Source: Bacteroidota bacterium
GTDB lineage: Bacteria; Bacteroidota; Bacteroidia; Bacteroidales; GCA-2748055
Direction of reading: 5' to 3'
Length of the DNA stretch: 37,563 bases
NCBI GenBank assembly: GCA_024244665.1
Contig: JAAEOI010000570.1
Location: 1 to 37,563, forward strand
Part shown: positions 7,983-15,861 of the stretch, piece after piece
Numbering within the stretch: position 1 is the stretch's first letter
Layout: every line of letters begins with the position of its first letter
Notes under the pieces: generated by a model
The model's input: the letters and a program-made list of their open reading frames with translations, nothing else
Told to the model about the DNA's origin: nothing
The model's database searches: none
Made by a program: the position numbers and the translations under genes

Positions 7983-10439
7983 TTATTCCTGCAAATATAC
8001 TCTTTTAACCCGCTCGGGAATGGATGTAAGGATTTCATAAGGAATGGTCCCGGCCATCCGGGCCACTTCCTGTACCGGTAGGTTCTTTCCAAAGAGTTCA
8101 ACCTCATCTCCCTCCACTGCATCCATTCCGGTCACATCGATCATGGTCATGTCCATACAAATATTACCCACTGTTGGTGCCAGGGTACCTCCGATCCATA
8201 CCATGCCGTCCCCGTTTCCCAGTCTCCGGTCCATGCCATCGGCATATCCCACCGGAATGGTGGCCACTTTCAAATCGGAATCTGCCTTTCCGGCCCTTGA
8301 ATAGCCAATGGTTTCACCTCTTTTTACCACTCTGACCTGTGAGATGGTGCTCCTGTATGAGCCCGCAGGAATCAGGGCCCGATCTGCACCGATCCCGTGA
8401 AGCCCGATCCCCAGCCTTACCATCTGGTACTGGCCGGACTGGAACCTCTCTATGCCGGCCGAATTCAGAATATGCCTGTCGAAAGGGGCTTTAAGTTCCT
8501 CTGATAACAGTGAAGAGTACCGGTCAAAACGATTTAATTGTTCAAAGGTGAATTCATCATGCTCCGGCTCACCACTTGCTGCCAGGTGAGAGAAGACTGA
8601 TACCACCCTGAAGCGGTCCTGTCTGAGCATAGGGATAAGCTCCTTCAGCTCCTCCTCCCCAAATCCCAGCCGGTGCATCCCCGTATCCAGCTTGATATGC
8701 AGCGGATAGTACTTAATCTCCCTGTAACTCAATATCCTGTCAAGTGATTCAAGACCCCGGATATTGTAAATTTCAGGTTCAAGGTTAAAGTCGATCATCT
8801 GTCCGTAGCCCGAAGGATCGGGATTCAGCACCATGATGGGAAGTTGGATCCCCGATTTGCGCAGTTCAATACCCTCATCAATAAATGCAACTGCCAGGTA
8901 ATCAACCTGGTGGTATTGGAGCATGTTTGCTATCTCAATATTCCCGCTGCCATAGGAAAGGGCTTTCACCATGACCATAACCTTCACATTGTCAGCGATC
9001 TGCGATTTGAAATGGTTCAGGTTGGAGACCATGGCATCCAGGTCGATCTCCAGTAAGGTCTGGTGGGTTTTCAGCTGCAGTTCAGTAGCCAGCCTTTCAA
9101 ACCCAAATTTCCTTGAGCCCTTGATAAGGACAGTGGCATCCCGGAAAAGGGTCCGGTCGATTCGTTTCAGGAACTCCACTGTATCAGAAAAAAACAGGCT
9201 GTTTGACGGGAACTGCTTTCGCTGCCTCATCATAGCCGGTCCGATTCCTATGAAACAGCTAATACCTCTCTTTGCAGAGAGTAAGGCTATCTCGCCGTAT
9301 AATTCCTCCTCCTCCAGGCCGCTCTGGAACAAATCTGAGAGGATCAGGATCCTAAGGTTATTCTGTTTCTGCTGATCCACCATATCAAGCGCAGCGGAGA
9401 GCCCGCCGATATCCGAATTGTAGGCATCATTTATCAGTGTGCAGTCATTGATCCCGCGCAGGATCTCCATACGCATGGAAACCGGTTCAAGGTGCCCGAT
9501 CCGCTCTGCTGCCTCACTCCAGGACAGTCCGGCTACCAGCGCATAAGTCAGGGCATGAAGGGCATTCTCGATAGAGGCCTCATCGTGGAAGGGCAGGTGG
9601 AACCTGAAGCTGCGTCCGGGTGTACGGGCCTCCATCCACCTCCCATCCGGCTCCACTTCAGCGGTAATATAACGGTACAGAGCATCACCGTCCAGGCTCC
9701 ATGTAATCTTTTCTGCACTGAATTCATTAAGAAGGCGGCATGCTGACAGGCGGCCCACCCTCTCATCCTTCCTGTAAATGATCCTGGCACAATTCTTAAA
9801 AAGTGAGAGCTTCTCTCTTAGTTTCTCCTCAGAACTCTCAAAATTTTCCTGATGGGCGGTCCCCAGGTTGGTGAAGATCCCTGTAACAGGCGAGATAATG
9901 CTCTCCAGTCTCTCCATCTCTCCCGGAAATGAGATCCCGGCCTCAATGACACCCAAAGCGTGATAATCCTCCAACATCCATAGCGAAAGAGGGACACCCA
10001 CCTGGCTGTTATAGCTCTTGGGGCTGCGGTGTATATTAAAGGTGGGGGCAAGCAACTGGTAGATCCACTCCTTGACAATGGTTTTGCCGTTACTCCCTGT
10101 AATCGCTGTGACCGGCCCCTTAAATGCCTTTCGTTTTGCTGCTGCCAGCCGTTGCAATCCGAGAAGGGTATCCTCAACCAGGCAAAACCCGGCCCCGGGG
10201 TACAATCCTGCATCAGGGGTGCGGGAGACCAGGAAAGCCCTGATGCCCTGCCGGTAGAGCTGTTCAATATAGTGGTGACCATCATGACGCTCCCCTTTCA
10301 GGGCTATGAACATTGTGGAGGGTAAAGGAAGCAGGTTCCTGCTGTCGATCGCCAGGGTACTCACCCTGATGCTCTCTTCTCCGGACAGTGTCCCTTCTAC
10401 AATTCGGCATATATCTTTGAGCGTCCAGATAGTTCCCAT
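7983..10439 (-). CDS. murF-alr: Bifunctional MurF ligase / alanine racemase
   Basis: This 818-residue cytoplasmic fusion serves peptidoglycan synthesis. Residues 1 to about 455 are MurF, which adds D-Ala-D-Ala to UDP-MurNAc-tripeptide, with the ATP loop GSNGKT at 115-120 and INDAYNSDIGGLSAALD near 336-352. Residues from about 462 are a fold-type III alanine racemase: the PLP lysine is K492 in MVKALSYGSG, and the opposite-face tyrosine is Y713 in IGYSRAG. GYADGMDRRLGNG and VGNICMDMTMID follow. The lysine context differs from the usual VKANAYGHG. MurF-Alr fusions are known in Bacteroidota. The gene sits six bases downstream of tdk and one base upstream of the glycosyltransferase, so one transcript is likely. 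Confidence 0.95.
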   Translation of the reverse strand: MGTIWTLKDICRIVEGTLSGEESIRVSTLAIDSRNLLPLPSTMFIALKGERHDGHHYIEQLYRQGIRAFLVSRTPDAGLYPGAGFCLVEDTLLGLQRLAAAKRKAFKGPVTAITGSNGKTIVKEWIYQLLAPTFNIHRSPKSYNSQVGVPLSLWMLEDYHALGVIEAGISFPGEMERLESIISPVTGIFTNLGTAHQENFESSEEKLREKLSLFKNCARIIYRKDERVGRLSACRLLNEFSAEKITWSLDGDALYRYITAEVEPDGRWMEARTPGRSFRFHLPFHDEASIENALHALTYALVAGLSWSEAAERIGHLEPVSMRMEILRGINDCTLINDAYNSDIGGLSAALDMVDQQKQNNLRILILSDLFQSGLEEEELYGEIALLSAKRGISCFIGIGPAMMRQRKQFPSNSLFFSDTVEFLKRIDRTLFRDATVLIKGSRKFGFERLATELQLKTHQTLLEIDLDAMVSNLNHFKSQIADNVKVMVMVKALSYGSGNIEIANMLQYHQVDYLAVAFIDEGIELRKSGIQLPIMVLNPDPSGYGQMIDFNLEPEIYNIRGLESLDRILSYREIKYYPLHIKLDTGMHRLGFGEEELKELIPMLRQDRFRVVSVFSHLAASGEPEHDEFTFEQLNRFDRYSSLLSEELKAPFDRHILNSAGIERFQSGQYQMVRLGIGLHGIGADRALIPAGSYRSTISQVRVVKRGETIGYSRAGKADSDLKVATIPVGYADGMDRRLGNGDGMVWIGGTLAPTVGNICMDMTMIDVTGMDAVEGDEVELFGKNLPVQEVARMAGTIPYEILTSIPERVKRVYLQE

Positions 10440-10445
10440 AGCCTG

Positions 10446-11027
10446 TTACCTCCCTGAATTAGCTTTTGCATAACACGCCCTGCAGAGGGGTTCATAGATA
10501 TCAGTTTCGCCAAGGACAATGAGTTTATCATCCTGCGACAACCGGTGAGTATGGTTTGCCAGTGTTCCACACCTGACACAGATGGCATGTACTTTAGTGA
10601 CATATTCGGCGATGGAAAGGAGTTTGGGCATGGGACCAAAAGGGATACCACGGTAGTCCATATCCAGGCCGGCAACAATGACCCGGATACCCGAATCAGC
10701 AAGCTGGTTGCATACGCTCACCAGTCCGTCGTCAAAAAACTGGGCCTCATCAATCCCCACCACCTCAACCTCGTTTGCCAGTAATAGGATATTGCTTGCA
10801 GAATCGACCGGGGTGCTGTGAATGGCGTTATCATCGTGTGAGACTACCTCCTCCACTGAATACCGAACCTCGATCAGGGGCTTGAAGATCTCTACCTTCT
10901 GGCGGGCAATCGTCGCTCTCCTCAGCCGCCTGATCAACTCTTCAGTTTTCCCTGAAAACATGGATCCCGAGATAACCTCGATCCAACCCTGTCCACGTGA
11001 CTTATCTACCGTGTTTTCAAGAAACAT
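10446..11027 (-). CDS. tdk: Thymidine kinase
   Basis: This 193-residue type II thymidine kinase phosphorylates thymidine with ATP in the salvage pathway. The Walker A loop is GSMFSGKT at 21-28. A DEAQFF motif follows in the middle (the Walker B and lid entry). A C-terminal zinc ribbon is formed by CVRCG and, later, CRAC. Length is normal. It heads the minus-strand operon that continues into murF-alr. The divergent gene on the plus strand begins only about 70 bases away. I see no convincing -7 box for this strand. Confidence 0.96.
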   Translation of the reverse strand: MFLENTVDKSRGQGWIEVISGSMFSGKTEELIRRLRRATIARQKVEIFKPLIEVRYSVEEVVSHDDNAIHSTPVDSASNILLLANEVEVVGIDEAQFFDDGLVSVCNQLADSGIRVIVAGLDMDYRGIPFGPMPKLLSIAEYVTKVHAICVRCGTLANHTHRLSQDDKLIVLGETDIYEPLCRACYAKANSGR

Positions 11028-11054
11028 GATGCACGATTATATGAAGATTATCGT

Positions 11055-11062
11055 TAGTTTTG
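11055..11062 (+). promoter_or_regulatory. -7 box upstream of the Pro/Glu repeat protein
   Basis: TAGTTTTG matches TAnnTTTG. Transcription would begin near 11067-11069, downstream of the TTG codon at 11060 and upstream of ATG 11096, which supports the latter as the start. Confidence 0.45.
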
Positions 11063-11095
11063 TATGAATCTATTGACCAAAAATTCCGATCCGTC

Positions 11096-11800
11096 ATGGA
11101 AATAAAATACACCTTAGAAATACTCACTAAAGATATACAAGATATAGGAAAGTTGGTGGAGAACCTCCAAAATTCTCCGCAGGGCTCAACCCTTGAGCTG
11201 GACCTGGCACTTTCCAAACTAAGAAATGTTTACGATATACTGACCGTCATCCGGGGCGATATCTCCGTACCCGGACAGCTCTACAGGCAGTCACCCGAAG
11301 CCTCCGTTCCGCCGGAACCAATTACGGAACCGGTTGTCGAGACACCAAAACCAAAACCGGAGCCAAAACCGGAACCGGTTGTGGAAGCACCAAAACCAAA
11401 ACCGGAACCAATTCCGGAACCGGTTGTAGAGACACCAAAACCACCACACGAGACAGGCGCTGGAAAAGACGCTGCAATCATTGCGGAGAAATTCGCAGCC
11501 GAATCCAGCATCAACGAAAATCTGGCAGGGACCCGGGAACCTGATATGGACTCCAGGGTGATCGGGCAGTCCATTGACCACATCGGAAGGAATATAGGAA
11601 TCAATGACAGGTTCCGGATCATACGTGAGCTGTTTGACGGTGATACCGACGGATTTGGTAAACTGATCGAGGAACTTGATAGCGCAGGCAGCCTGGCGAG
11701 TGCTTCAGAAAAACTTCAGGAGCAATTCAGCACGACCCCCGATCATGAGGGTGTGGTCATACTGGACAATCTGGTAAAAAGAAAATACAGTAAATCCTGA
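11096..11800 (+). CDS. Conserved hypothetical protein with Pro/Glu/Lys repeats
   Basis: From ATG 11096 this is a 234-residue soluble protein with three parts. Residues 1-70 look helical and acidic (EILTKDIQDIGKLVENLQ). Residues 77-118 are a low-complexity Pro-Glu-Lys-Val linker made of a 15-residue unit (EPVVETPKPKPEPKP). Residues from about 150 form a compact domain with IGINDRFRIIRELFDGD and a final basic stretch. I recall that C-terminal block from proteins of unknown function in other Bacteroidota, often near tdk or rsmI. There is no signal peptide. The gene is followed after one base by rsmI and should be cotranscribed with it. The linker probably spaces two domains. An in-frame TTG at 11060 is less likely as the start, given the promoter box on top of it. 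Confidence 0.75.
   Translation: MEIKYTLEILTKDIQDIGKLVENLQNSPQGSTLELDLALSKLRNVYDILTVIRGDISVPGQLYRQSPEASVPPEPITEPVVETPKPKPEPKPEPVVEAPKPKPEPIPEPVVETPKPPHETGAGKDAAIIAEKFAAESSINENLAGTREPDMDSRVIGQSIDHIGRNIGINDRFRIIRELFDGDTDGFGKLIEELDSAGSLASASEKLQEQFSTTPDHEGVVILDNLVKRKYSKS
11327..11449 (+). repeat. 45-bp tandem repeat encoding the Pro/Glu linker
   Basis: Two full 45-base units (11327-11371 and 11372-11416) and a partial third (11417-11449) each begin GAACCGGTTGT and encode EPVVE(T/A)PKPKPEP plus two more residues. The copies differ by a handful of bases. Units of a multiple of three can expand or contract without breaking the frame. Confidence 0.85.
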
Positions 11801-11801
11801 G

Positions 11802-12503
11802 ATGTCAAAACTCACCCTTGTTCCAACTCCTGTAGGCAACCTTGGAGATATTACCCTCAGGGCACTGGAGGTATTGAAGGAGACCGACCTGGTCCTGGCG
11901 GAGGACACACGGAAAACCGGGCTGTTATTGAAACATTTCCAGATCTCCAGGCCCATTCGCTCACACCACAAATTCAATGAACACGGAACACTGGAGTCAC
12001 TGCTCTCGCAGCTCGCCTCCGGCACCTCCATGGCTATGGTTACCGACGCCGGGACACCCGGCATCTCCGATCCGGGCTTTCTGCTTGTAAGGGCATGTAT
12101 TGAAAAAGGGATACCGGTGGAGACCCTGCCTGGGGCAACAGCATTTGTTCCTGCCCTGGTAAACTCGGGAATTCCATGTGACCGGTTCGTTTTTGAGGGA
12201 TTCCTTCCCGCAAAAAAAGGGAGGAACAAAAGGTTTACAGAGCTTTCTTCGGAGAAGCGGACCATGGTTTTCTATGAATCACCCTACAGGGTAGAAAAGA
12301 CCCTGCGGCAGATGGCCGAATATTTCGGAACGGAGAGACGAGCATCAGTCTCCAGGGAAATCTCCAAATTGCACGAGGAAAATGCCAGGGGAACACTCAT
12401 TGAGATTGCTGACCACTTCGGCGGCAAACAGGTCAAAGGTGAAATCGTTATTGTAGTAACCGGTGCCGAATCCGGAGAGCGTCAGGCCACTAGTAAGGCC
12501 TGA
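11802..12503 (+). CDS. rsmI: 16S rRNA (cytidine-1402 2'-O)-methyltransferase
   Basis: This 233-residue SAM-dependent enzyme of the tetrapyrrole-methylase fold methylates C1402 in the ribosomal decoding centre. The diagnostic motifs are VPTPVGNLGDITLRALEVL at the N-terminus, LAEDTRKTGLLLKHF, MVTDAGTPGISDPG and LPGATAFVPALVNSGIP. It is shorter than the E. coli protein (about 286 residues) because it lacks the extra C-terminal domain, a length I believe is common in Bacteroidota. It starts one base after the Pro/Glu repeat protein, and its last 14 bases overlap the convergent DUF2807 lipoprotein gene. Confidence 0.95.
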   Translation: MSKLTLVPTPVGNLGDITLRALEVLKETDLVLAEDTRKTGLLLKHFQISRPIRSHHKFNEHGTLESLLSQLASGTSMAMVTDAGTPGISDPGFLLVRACIEKGIPVETLPGATAFVPALVNSGIPCDRFVFEGFLPAKKGRNKRFTELSSEKRTMVFYESPYRVEKTLRQMAEYFGTERRASVSREISKLHEENARGTLIEIADHFGGKQVKGEIVIVVTGAESGERQATSKA

Positions 12504-13392
12504 TATCTCCTGAGCCTGTGATTCTGGTTGTGATTATAGGATTTCCCCTGTAGTAAAGATCACCCGACCCGGTAATGGTAACATCCAGGTTATCTGTAGC
12601 ATGGACAAATATTTTGCCCGATCCGGAGATCTGCGCAATGGCATCTTCTACAACCATCTCCAGGGCATCAATCTTCCCGGAGGAACTCAATGAAAGGTCG
12701 GTTGTTGAAGCTCCACCTTCCAGCAGGATTAGTCCCGATCCGGTCAGCCTTGCATCAACAACCAGTCCGTCAAGTATGGTTCCATATATTTTCCCGGAGC
12801 TGGTGTGGTGGATATTAACCTCCAGCGACCGATCAATAATCCCAGCATCAATGCTGCCTGAACCTGTCTGTGTCACATCAATCTCATCGGGATATGAAGC
12901 ACTTACATTTAGCTTGCCCGAACCCGAATTCTTCAGGGAGATAACTGACGCAAAGACAGAGTCAATGCTGATCACACCCGATCCTGAGTTGGAGCATTCA
13001 AATTCAACAGCCTCAGATCTGTCGGCCGACAGCCTGCCGGAACAAGTGTTCCGGATTTCCTCGATGTAAGGCATCGAAACATACACCACTACAGGCGCTG
13101 CAGAGTTGATACAGGTACCGTTCTTGGTTTTTACGACAAGGGTGGATCCCGAAACATAGGTTTCAATAACACCTAAAAGGTTCTCCTGCGCTTCGACCTC
13201 AACCCCGAAAGTATCTGACTGTGTCACCCTGACCTCATAGGAAAAAGTGTTACTGACCGCAATAAAATCTTCAAGTTCACGAACCTGGTTGACCACTGGC
13301 CCGTATCCCTGAAGGCAGGGGCCCAAAAATGAACATCCTGAAAATGCTATAAAGGAAACAAAGGCTCCAATTATCAATATTTTTCTCATCAT
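12490..13392 (-). CDS. DUF2807-type head-GIN lipoprotein
   Basis: From ATG 13392 (13389 is equally possible) this is a 300-residue lipoprotein with signal peptide IIGAFVSFIAFSGC. The open frame extends to 13461 but gives a charged lead that does not fit a signal peptide. The mature part repeats Gly-Ser-Gly turns roughly every 20 residues (NSGSGV, NSGSGK, TGSGSI, TSSGKI, TGSGLI, SSSGKI, SGSGKI, TGSGDL, TGSGDI), as in the DUF2807 putative auto-transporter adhesin domain, which is predicted to be a right-handed beta-helix. Function is unknown; such proteins are numerous in Bacteroidota. It is a single-gene unit, convergent with rsmI. Confidence 0.85.
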   Translation of the reverse strand: MMRKILIIGAFVSFIAFSGCSFLGPCLQGYGPVVNQVRELEDFIAVSNTFSYEVRVTQSDTFGVEVEAQENLLGVIETYVSGSTLVVKTKNGTCINSAAPVVVYVSMPYIEEIRNTCSGRLSADRSEAVEFECSNSGSGVISIDSVFASVISLKNSGSGKLNVSASYPDEIDVTQTGSGSIDAGIIDRSLEVNIHHTSSGKIYGTILDGLVVDARLTGSGLILLEGGASTTDLSLSSSGKIDALEMVVEDAIAQISGSGKIFVHATDNLDVTITGSGDLYYRGNPIITTRITGSGDIRPY

Positions 13393-13623
13393 GATTACAG
13401 TTAAGATTAATCTATAAACCTCTCTATTGTAAAAGACAGTCCGTTCATTAAAAGGATGCACCGCGGCAGAAGAAAATTTATAATATGTAAATATTTAGGG
13501 ATCCGGAGTGCTTCCCAATGTGCGTTTTCGAACACTCCTGTTACGCTTTCGTTCAAAATTACCCCTTATTAACAAATGCCCAAACGATCGCTATCCGTCT
13601 CTTTTACTGTTTATTACAATCTT

Positions 13624-13638
13624 TGGCACACAATGTGC
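13624..13638 (+). promoter_or_regulatory. Candidate sigma-54 (-24/-12) promoter
   Basis: TGGCAC-N5-GTGC followed by AA matches the RpoN consensus TGGCAC-N5-TTGC with one mismatch. The essential GG and GC doublets are correctly spaced (13625-13626 and 13637-13638). Transcription would begin about 12 bases later, near 13649, leaving a leader of roughly 27 bases before ATG 13676. The region from 13393 contains no TAnnTTTG box upstream of this gene. No bacterial enhancer-binding protein gene is in the window, and I cannot point to a firm enhancer site upstream. Confidence 0.65.
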
Positions 13639-13675
13639 AATTAATGAGGCAAACATCTAACAAATCACAAGAGCC

Positions 13676-14119
13676 ATGAAAACAGCAATAACATTAATCG
13701 CCGCCATTCTGGCCCTGGTCACTGTTACCACATTCGCCCAGACCGAAGAGGGCCTATTTGTAACTGTAAAATACTCACCCAAGATGAACCGCTTCGAAAC
13801 CTGGGCATCCACCATCAAGGACCGCATCAGCCACAACAACACTGATGAAGCTGATCTGCCTATAATCTCACAAACCTATTATGCTGAGTTCGTGGACGTT
13901 TCCTATGAAAATGAATCAAGCATTGAAAGCTGGATGACCTCACCTTTTGAGGAGGTGAATTTTGAAGAGAATCTCTACATGGAACCATGGATGAGCACTC
14001 CCTTCCAGGAAGAGAAGTTGCAGGAAGAGCTTCCGTTGGAATCCTGGATGACAACACCCTTTGAAACGGATGAACTGATCAAAATGGAAAATTGGATGAC
14101 CTCGGCTCTCTGGAAGTAG
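13676..14119 (+). CDS. Small secreted protein with Trp-Met-Ser/Thr repeats
   Basis: This is a 147-residue acidic protein of unknown function and no named family that I recognise. Residues 1-21 are a signal peptide ending TTFAQ. After a non-repetitive part (about 22-80) come four copies of a short motif: ESWMTSPFE (W86), EPWMSTPFQ (W105), ESWMTTPFE (W124) and ENWMTSALW (W140), spaced 19, 19 and 16 residues and separated by Glu-rich segments. An earlier FETWAST (W43) may be a diverged copy. There are no cysteines, no lipobox, no barrel strands and no sorting domain, so it is probably periplasmic or exported. It stands alone between a sigma-54-like promoter and its own terminator, which suggests a conditionally expressed monocistronic gene. 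Confidence 0.8.
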   Translation: MKTAITLIAAILALVTVTTFAQTEEGLFVTVKYSPKMNRFETWASTIKDRISHNNTDEADLPIISQTYYAEFVDVSYENESSIESWMTSPFEEVNFEENLYMEPWMSTPFQEEKLQEELPLESWMTTPFETDELIKMENWMTSALWK

Positions 14120-14159
14120 ATTCCACACCCGGCTCTGTGACATTCCCCAAAAATATCTC

Positions 14160-14197
14160 AAGAGGTCGTCTCAACACGAGGCGGCCTCTTCTATTTC
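14160..14197 (+). terminator. Hairpin terminator, probably bidirectional
   Basis: AAGAGGTCG at 14160-14168 pairs with CGGCCTCTT at 14182-14190 (one G-U pair), with a further inner CTC/GAG pairing. A short T-rich tail (CTATTT) follows. It lies between the secreted repeat protein and the convergent dnaB. The complementary A-rich 5' flank suggests it may serve both genes. Confidence 0.65.
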
Positions 14198-14215
14198 CCG
14201 GAATTCAGGAGGTGC

Positions 14216-15730
14216 TTAGAAAGGCGGCGGATCGAATCCGTTGTTCTGGGCGATATCATTATTAGCGAGCCGCTCCTCCTGGTTCATTTTTGAAGCATAG
14301 GTGGCCTGGGAGTTGCCGTTCTCATCATCCTCAACCATCGCCAGATTATCATCCAGGTCCACAAATTTGGCGAACTCCCTTACAAATTTCAGATGCACAT
14401 CGTCAGTTGGCCCATTCCTGTGTTTGGCAACAATAATCTCCGCAACACCCTTAAGTGAGTTACCCTCCTCATCCACATCAATACCGTAATACTCGGGCCT
14501 GTGAATGAAAATTACCAGGTCGGCATCCTGCTCGATGGCACCCGATTCACGAAGGTCGGAAAGCTGGGGTCGCTTGTTTCCCGAGCGCATCTCGACACTC
14601 CTGTTCAGCTGGGAAAGTGCAATAATGGGGATGTCCAGTTCCTTGGCTACAGCCTTAAGCGACCTGGAAATATTACTAACCTCCTGTTCCCTGCTGCCCG
14701 AATCCTTCGATCCGGTCATCAGCTGCAGGTAGTCGATCACCACCGCCTGGATGTCATACTTTTGCTTCAGCCTCCTGATTTTGGCCCTGAATTCAAAAAT
14801 GGAGAGTGCCGGGGTATCATCCACATAGATGGGGGCCTGCTCCAGGTCCTTGATTTTATACTCCAGCTGCTCCCACTCGTAATTCTCCAGCCTTCCTGTC
14901 CGGATCTTATCCGATGGCAGCTGGGTTTCTCCGATGATAAGGCGATTTACCAGCTGAATGGAGGACATCTCCAGGGAGAAGAAGGCCACCGGTCTGTTAT
15001 GGTCCACCGCCATATTCCTCGCCATGGAGAGTACAAAAGCGGTCTTCCCCATTGAGGGCCTTGCTGCCAGAATTATCAGGTCCGACTTCTGCCAGCCCGA
15101 AGTAAGCCTGTCGAGCCGCGTAAAACCCGACGGTACTCCGCTCAGGCTGTCATCCCGTTTACCCGCTTCTTCAATCTGCTCGATGGCGGTTTTCAACAAG
15201 TTGTTGATCCTGACTGTCTCCTTCTTAATGTGCCCCTCGGCTATATTCAGTAACTCCCGTTCCGAATAGTCCAGCAGATCATCCACATCGCTGCCCTCAT
15301 CAAATGCCCTCTCCTGAATATCCGATGAAACACGGATCAGCTCCCTCTGGATATATTTCTGGGCTACAATCCTGGCGTGGTATTCCAGGTGAGCAGCTGA
15401 ACCCACCCTGGAGGTGAGCTGCGCAATGTAAACCGCACCACCGATGGCTTCAAGTTTCTCCTGCCGACGCAGCTCCTCGGTCACCGTCAGCAGGTCAATA
15501 GGCTTCTCCTGCTGGGAAAGTAATTGAGCAGCCGAGTAGATATGCTGATGTGCCTCTTTATAAAAACTACCCGGTTCAAGAATATCCAGAACCGAAAGAA
15601 TGGCATCCTTCTCCAGCATAATGGCACCCAGCACAGCCTCCTCCAGATCTAGTGCCTGAGGTGGGATTTTGCCATAATCAAGGGCTATGGCCGGATTCTT
15701 TTTCGAAATAGATGATTGCTGCTTTGCCAT
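14216..15730 (-). CDS. dnaB: Replicative DNA helicase DnaB
   Basis: From ATG 15730 this is a 504-residue hexameric helicase that unwinds DNA at the replication fork. The upstream 29 in-frame codons (to 15817) are not helicase-like. The N-terminal DnaB domain covers about 25-130 (PPQALDLEEAVLGAIMLEKD). The RecA-like motor has Walker A ARPSMGKT at 223-230, the Walker B region VVIDYLQLM, and the H4-type motif QEVSNISRSLKAVAKELDIP. Length is normal and there is no intein. The gene is monocistronic, followed by a probable bidirectional terminator. A weak TAnnTTTA-like box lies at 15750-15757 on the minus strand. Confidence 0.97.
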   Translation of the reverse strand: MAKQQSSISKKNPAIALDYGKIPPQALDLEEAVLGAIMLEKDAILSVLDILEPGSFYKEAHQHIYSAAQLLSQQEKPIDLLTVTEELRRQEKLEAIGGAVYIAQLTSRVGSAAHLEYHARIVAQKYIQRELIRVSSDIQERAFDEGSDVDDLLDYSERELLNIAEGHIKKETVRINNLLKTAIEQIEEAGKRDDSLSGVPSGFTRLDRLTSGWQKSDLIILAARPSMGKTAFVLSMARNMAVDHNRPVAFFSLEMSSIQLVNRLIIGETQLPSDKIRTGRLENYEWEQLEYKIKDLEQAPIYVDDTPALSIFEFRAKIRRLKQKYDIQAVVIDYLQLMTGSKDSGSREQEVSNISRSLKAVAKELDIPIIALSQLNRSVEMRSGNKRPQLSDLRESGAIEQDADLVIFIHRPEYYGIDVDEEGNSLKGVAEIIVAKHRNGPTDDVHLKFVREFAKFVDLDDNLAMVEDDENGNSQATYASKMNQEERLANNDIAQNNGFDPPPF

Positions 15731-15861
15731 TATGTTCTTTTTGGGGTGATAAAGGTAATAAACCGGACATGGTTGAAAGGGTGATTCTGCAACGCACTTA
15801 TAAACAGAGAAGCCCAAGTTTTAATTAACAAATGTTGAAAAATGACATATCTTTATAAGCC

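Noticed and set aside
7982..8122. 47-codon N-terminal extension of the glycosyltransferase fusion
   Set aside because: It overlaps the 3' end of murF-alr and the extension has no GT2 similarity; the family N-terminus begins at ATG 7981.
11206..11225. Second sigma-54-like TGGCAC site
   Set aside because: It lies inside a coding region, lacks the -12 GC at the right spacing, and has no gene start downstream.
11327..11449. Possible CRISPR-like repeat
   Set aside because: The units are adjacent without spacers, stay in frame, and encode a protein linker.
11281..11622. Gly/Phe-rich minus-strand frames opposite the Pro/Glu repeats
   Set aside because: These are the reverse complement of the Pro/Glu tandem repeat; the composition is an artefact of that repeat.
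13518..13679. A 53-codon open frame ending in an ATGA overlap with the secreted repeat protein
   Set aside because: The sigma-54-like promoter lies inside it, the predicted protein has no recognisable feature, and no promoter box precedes it; the overlap is probably accidental.
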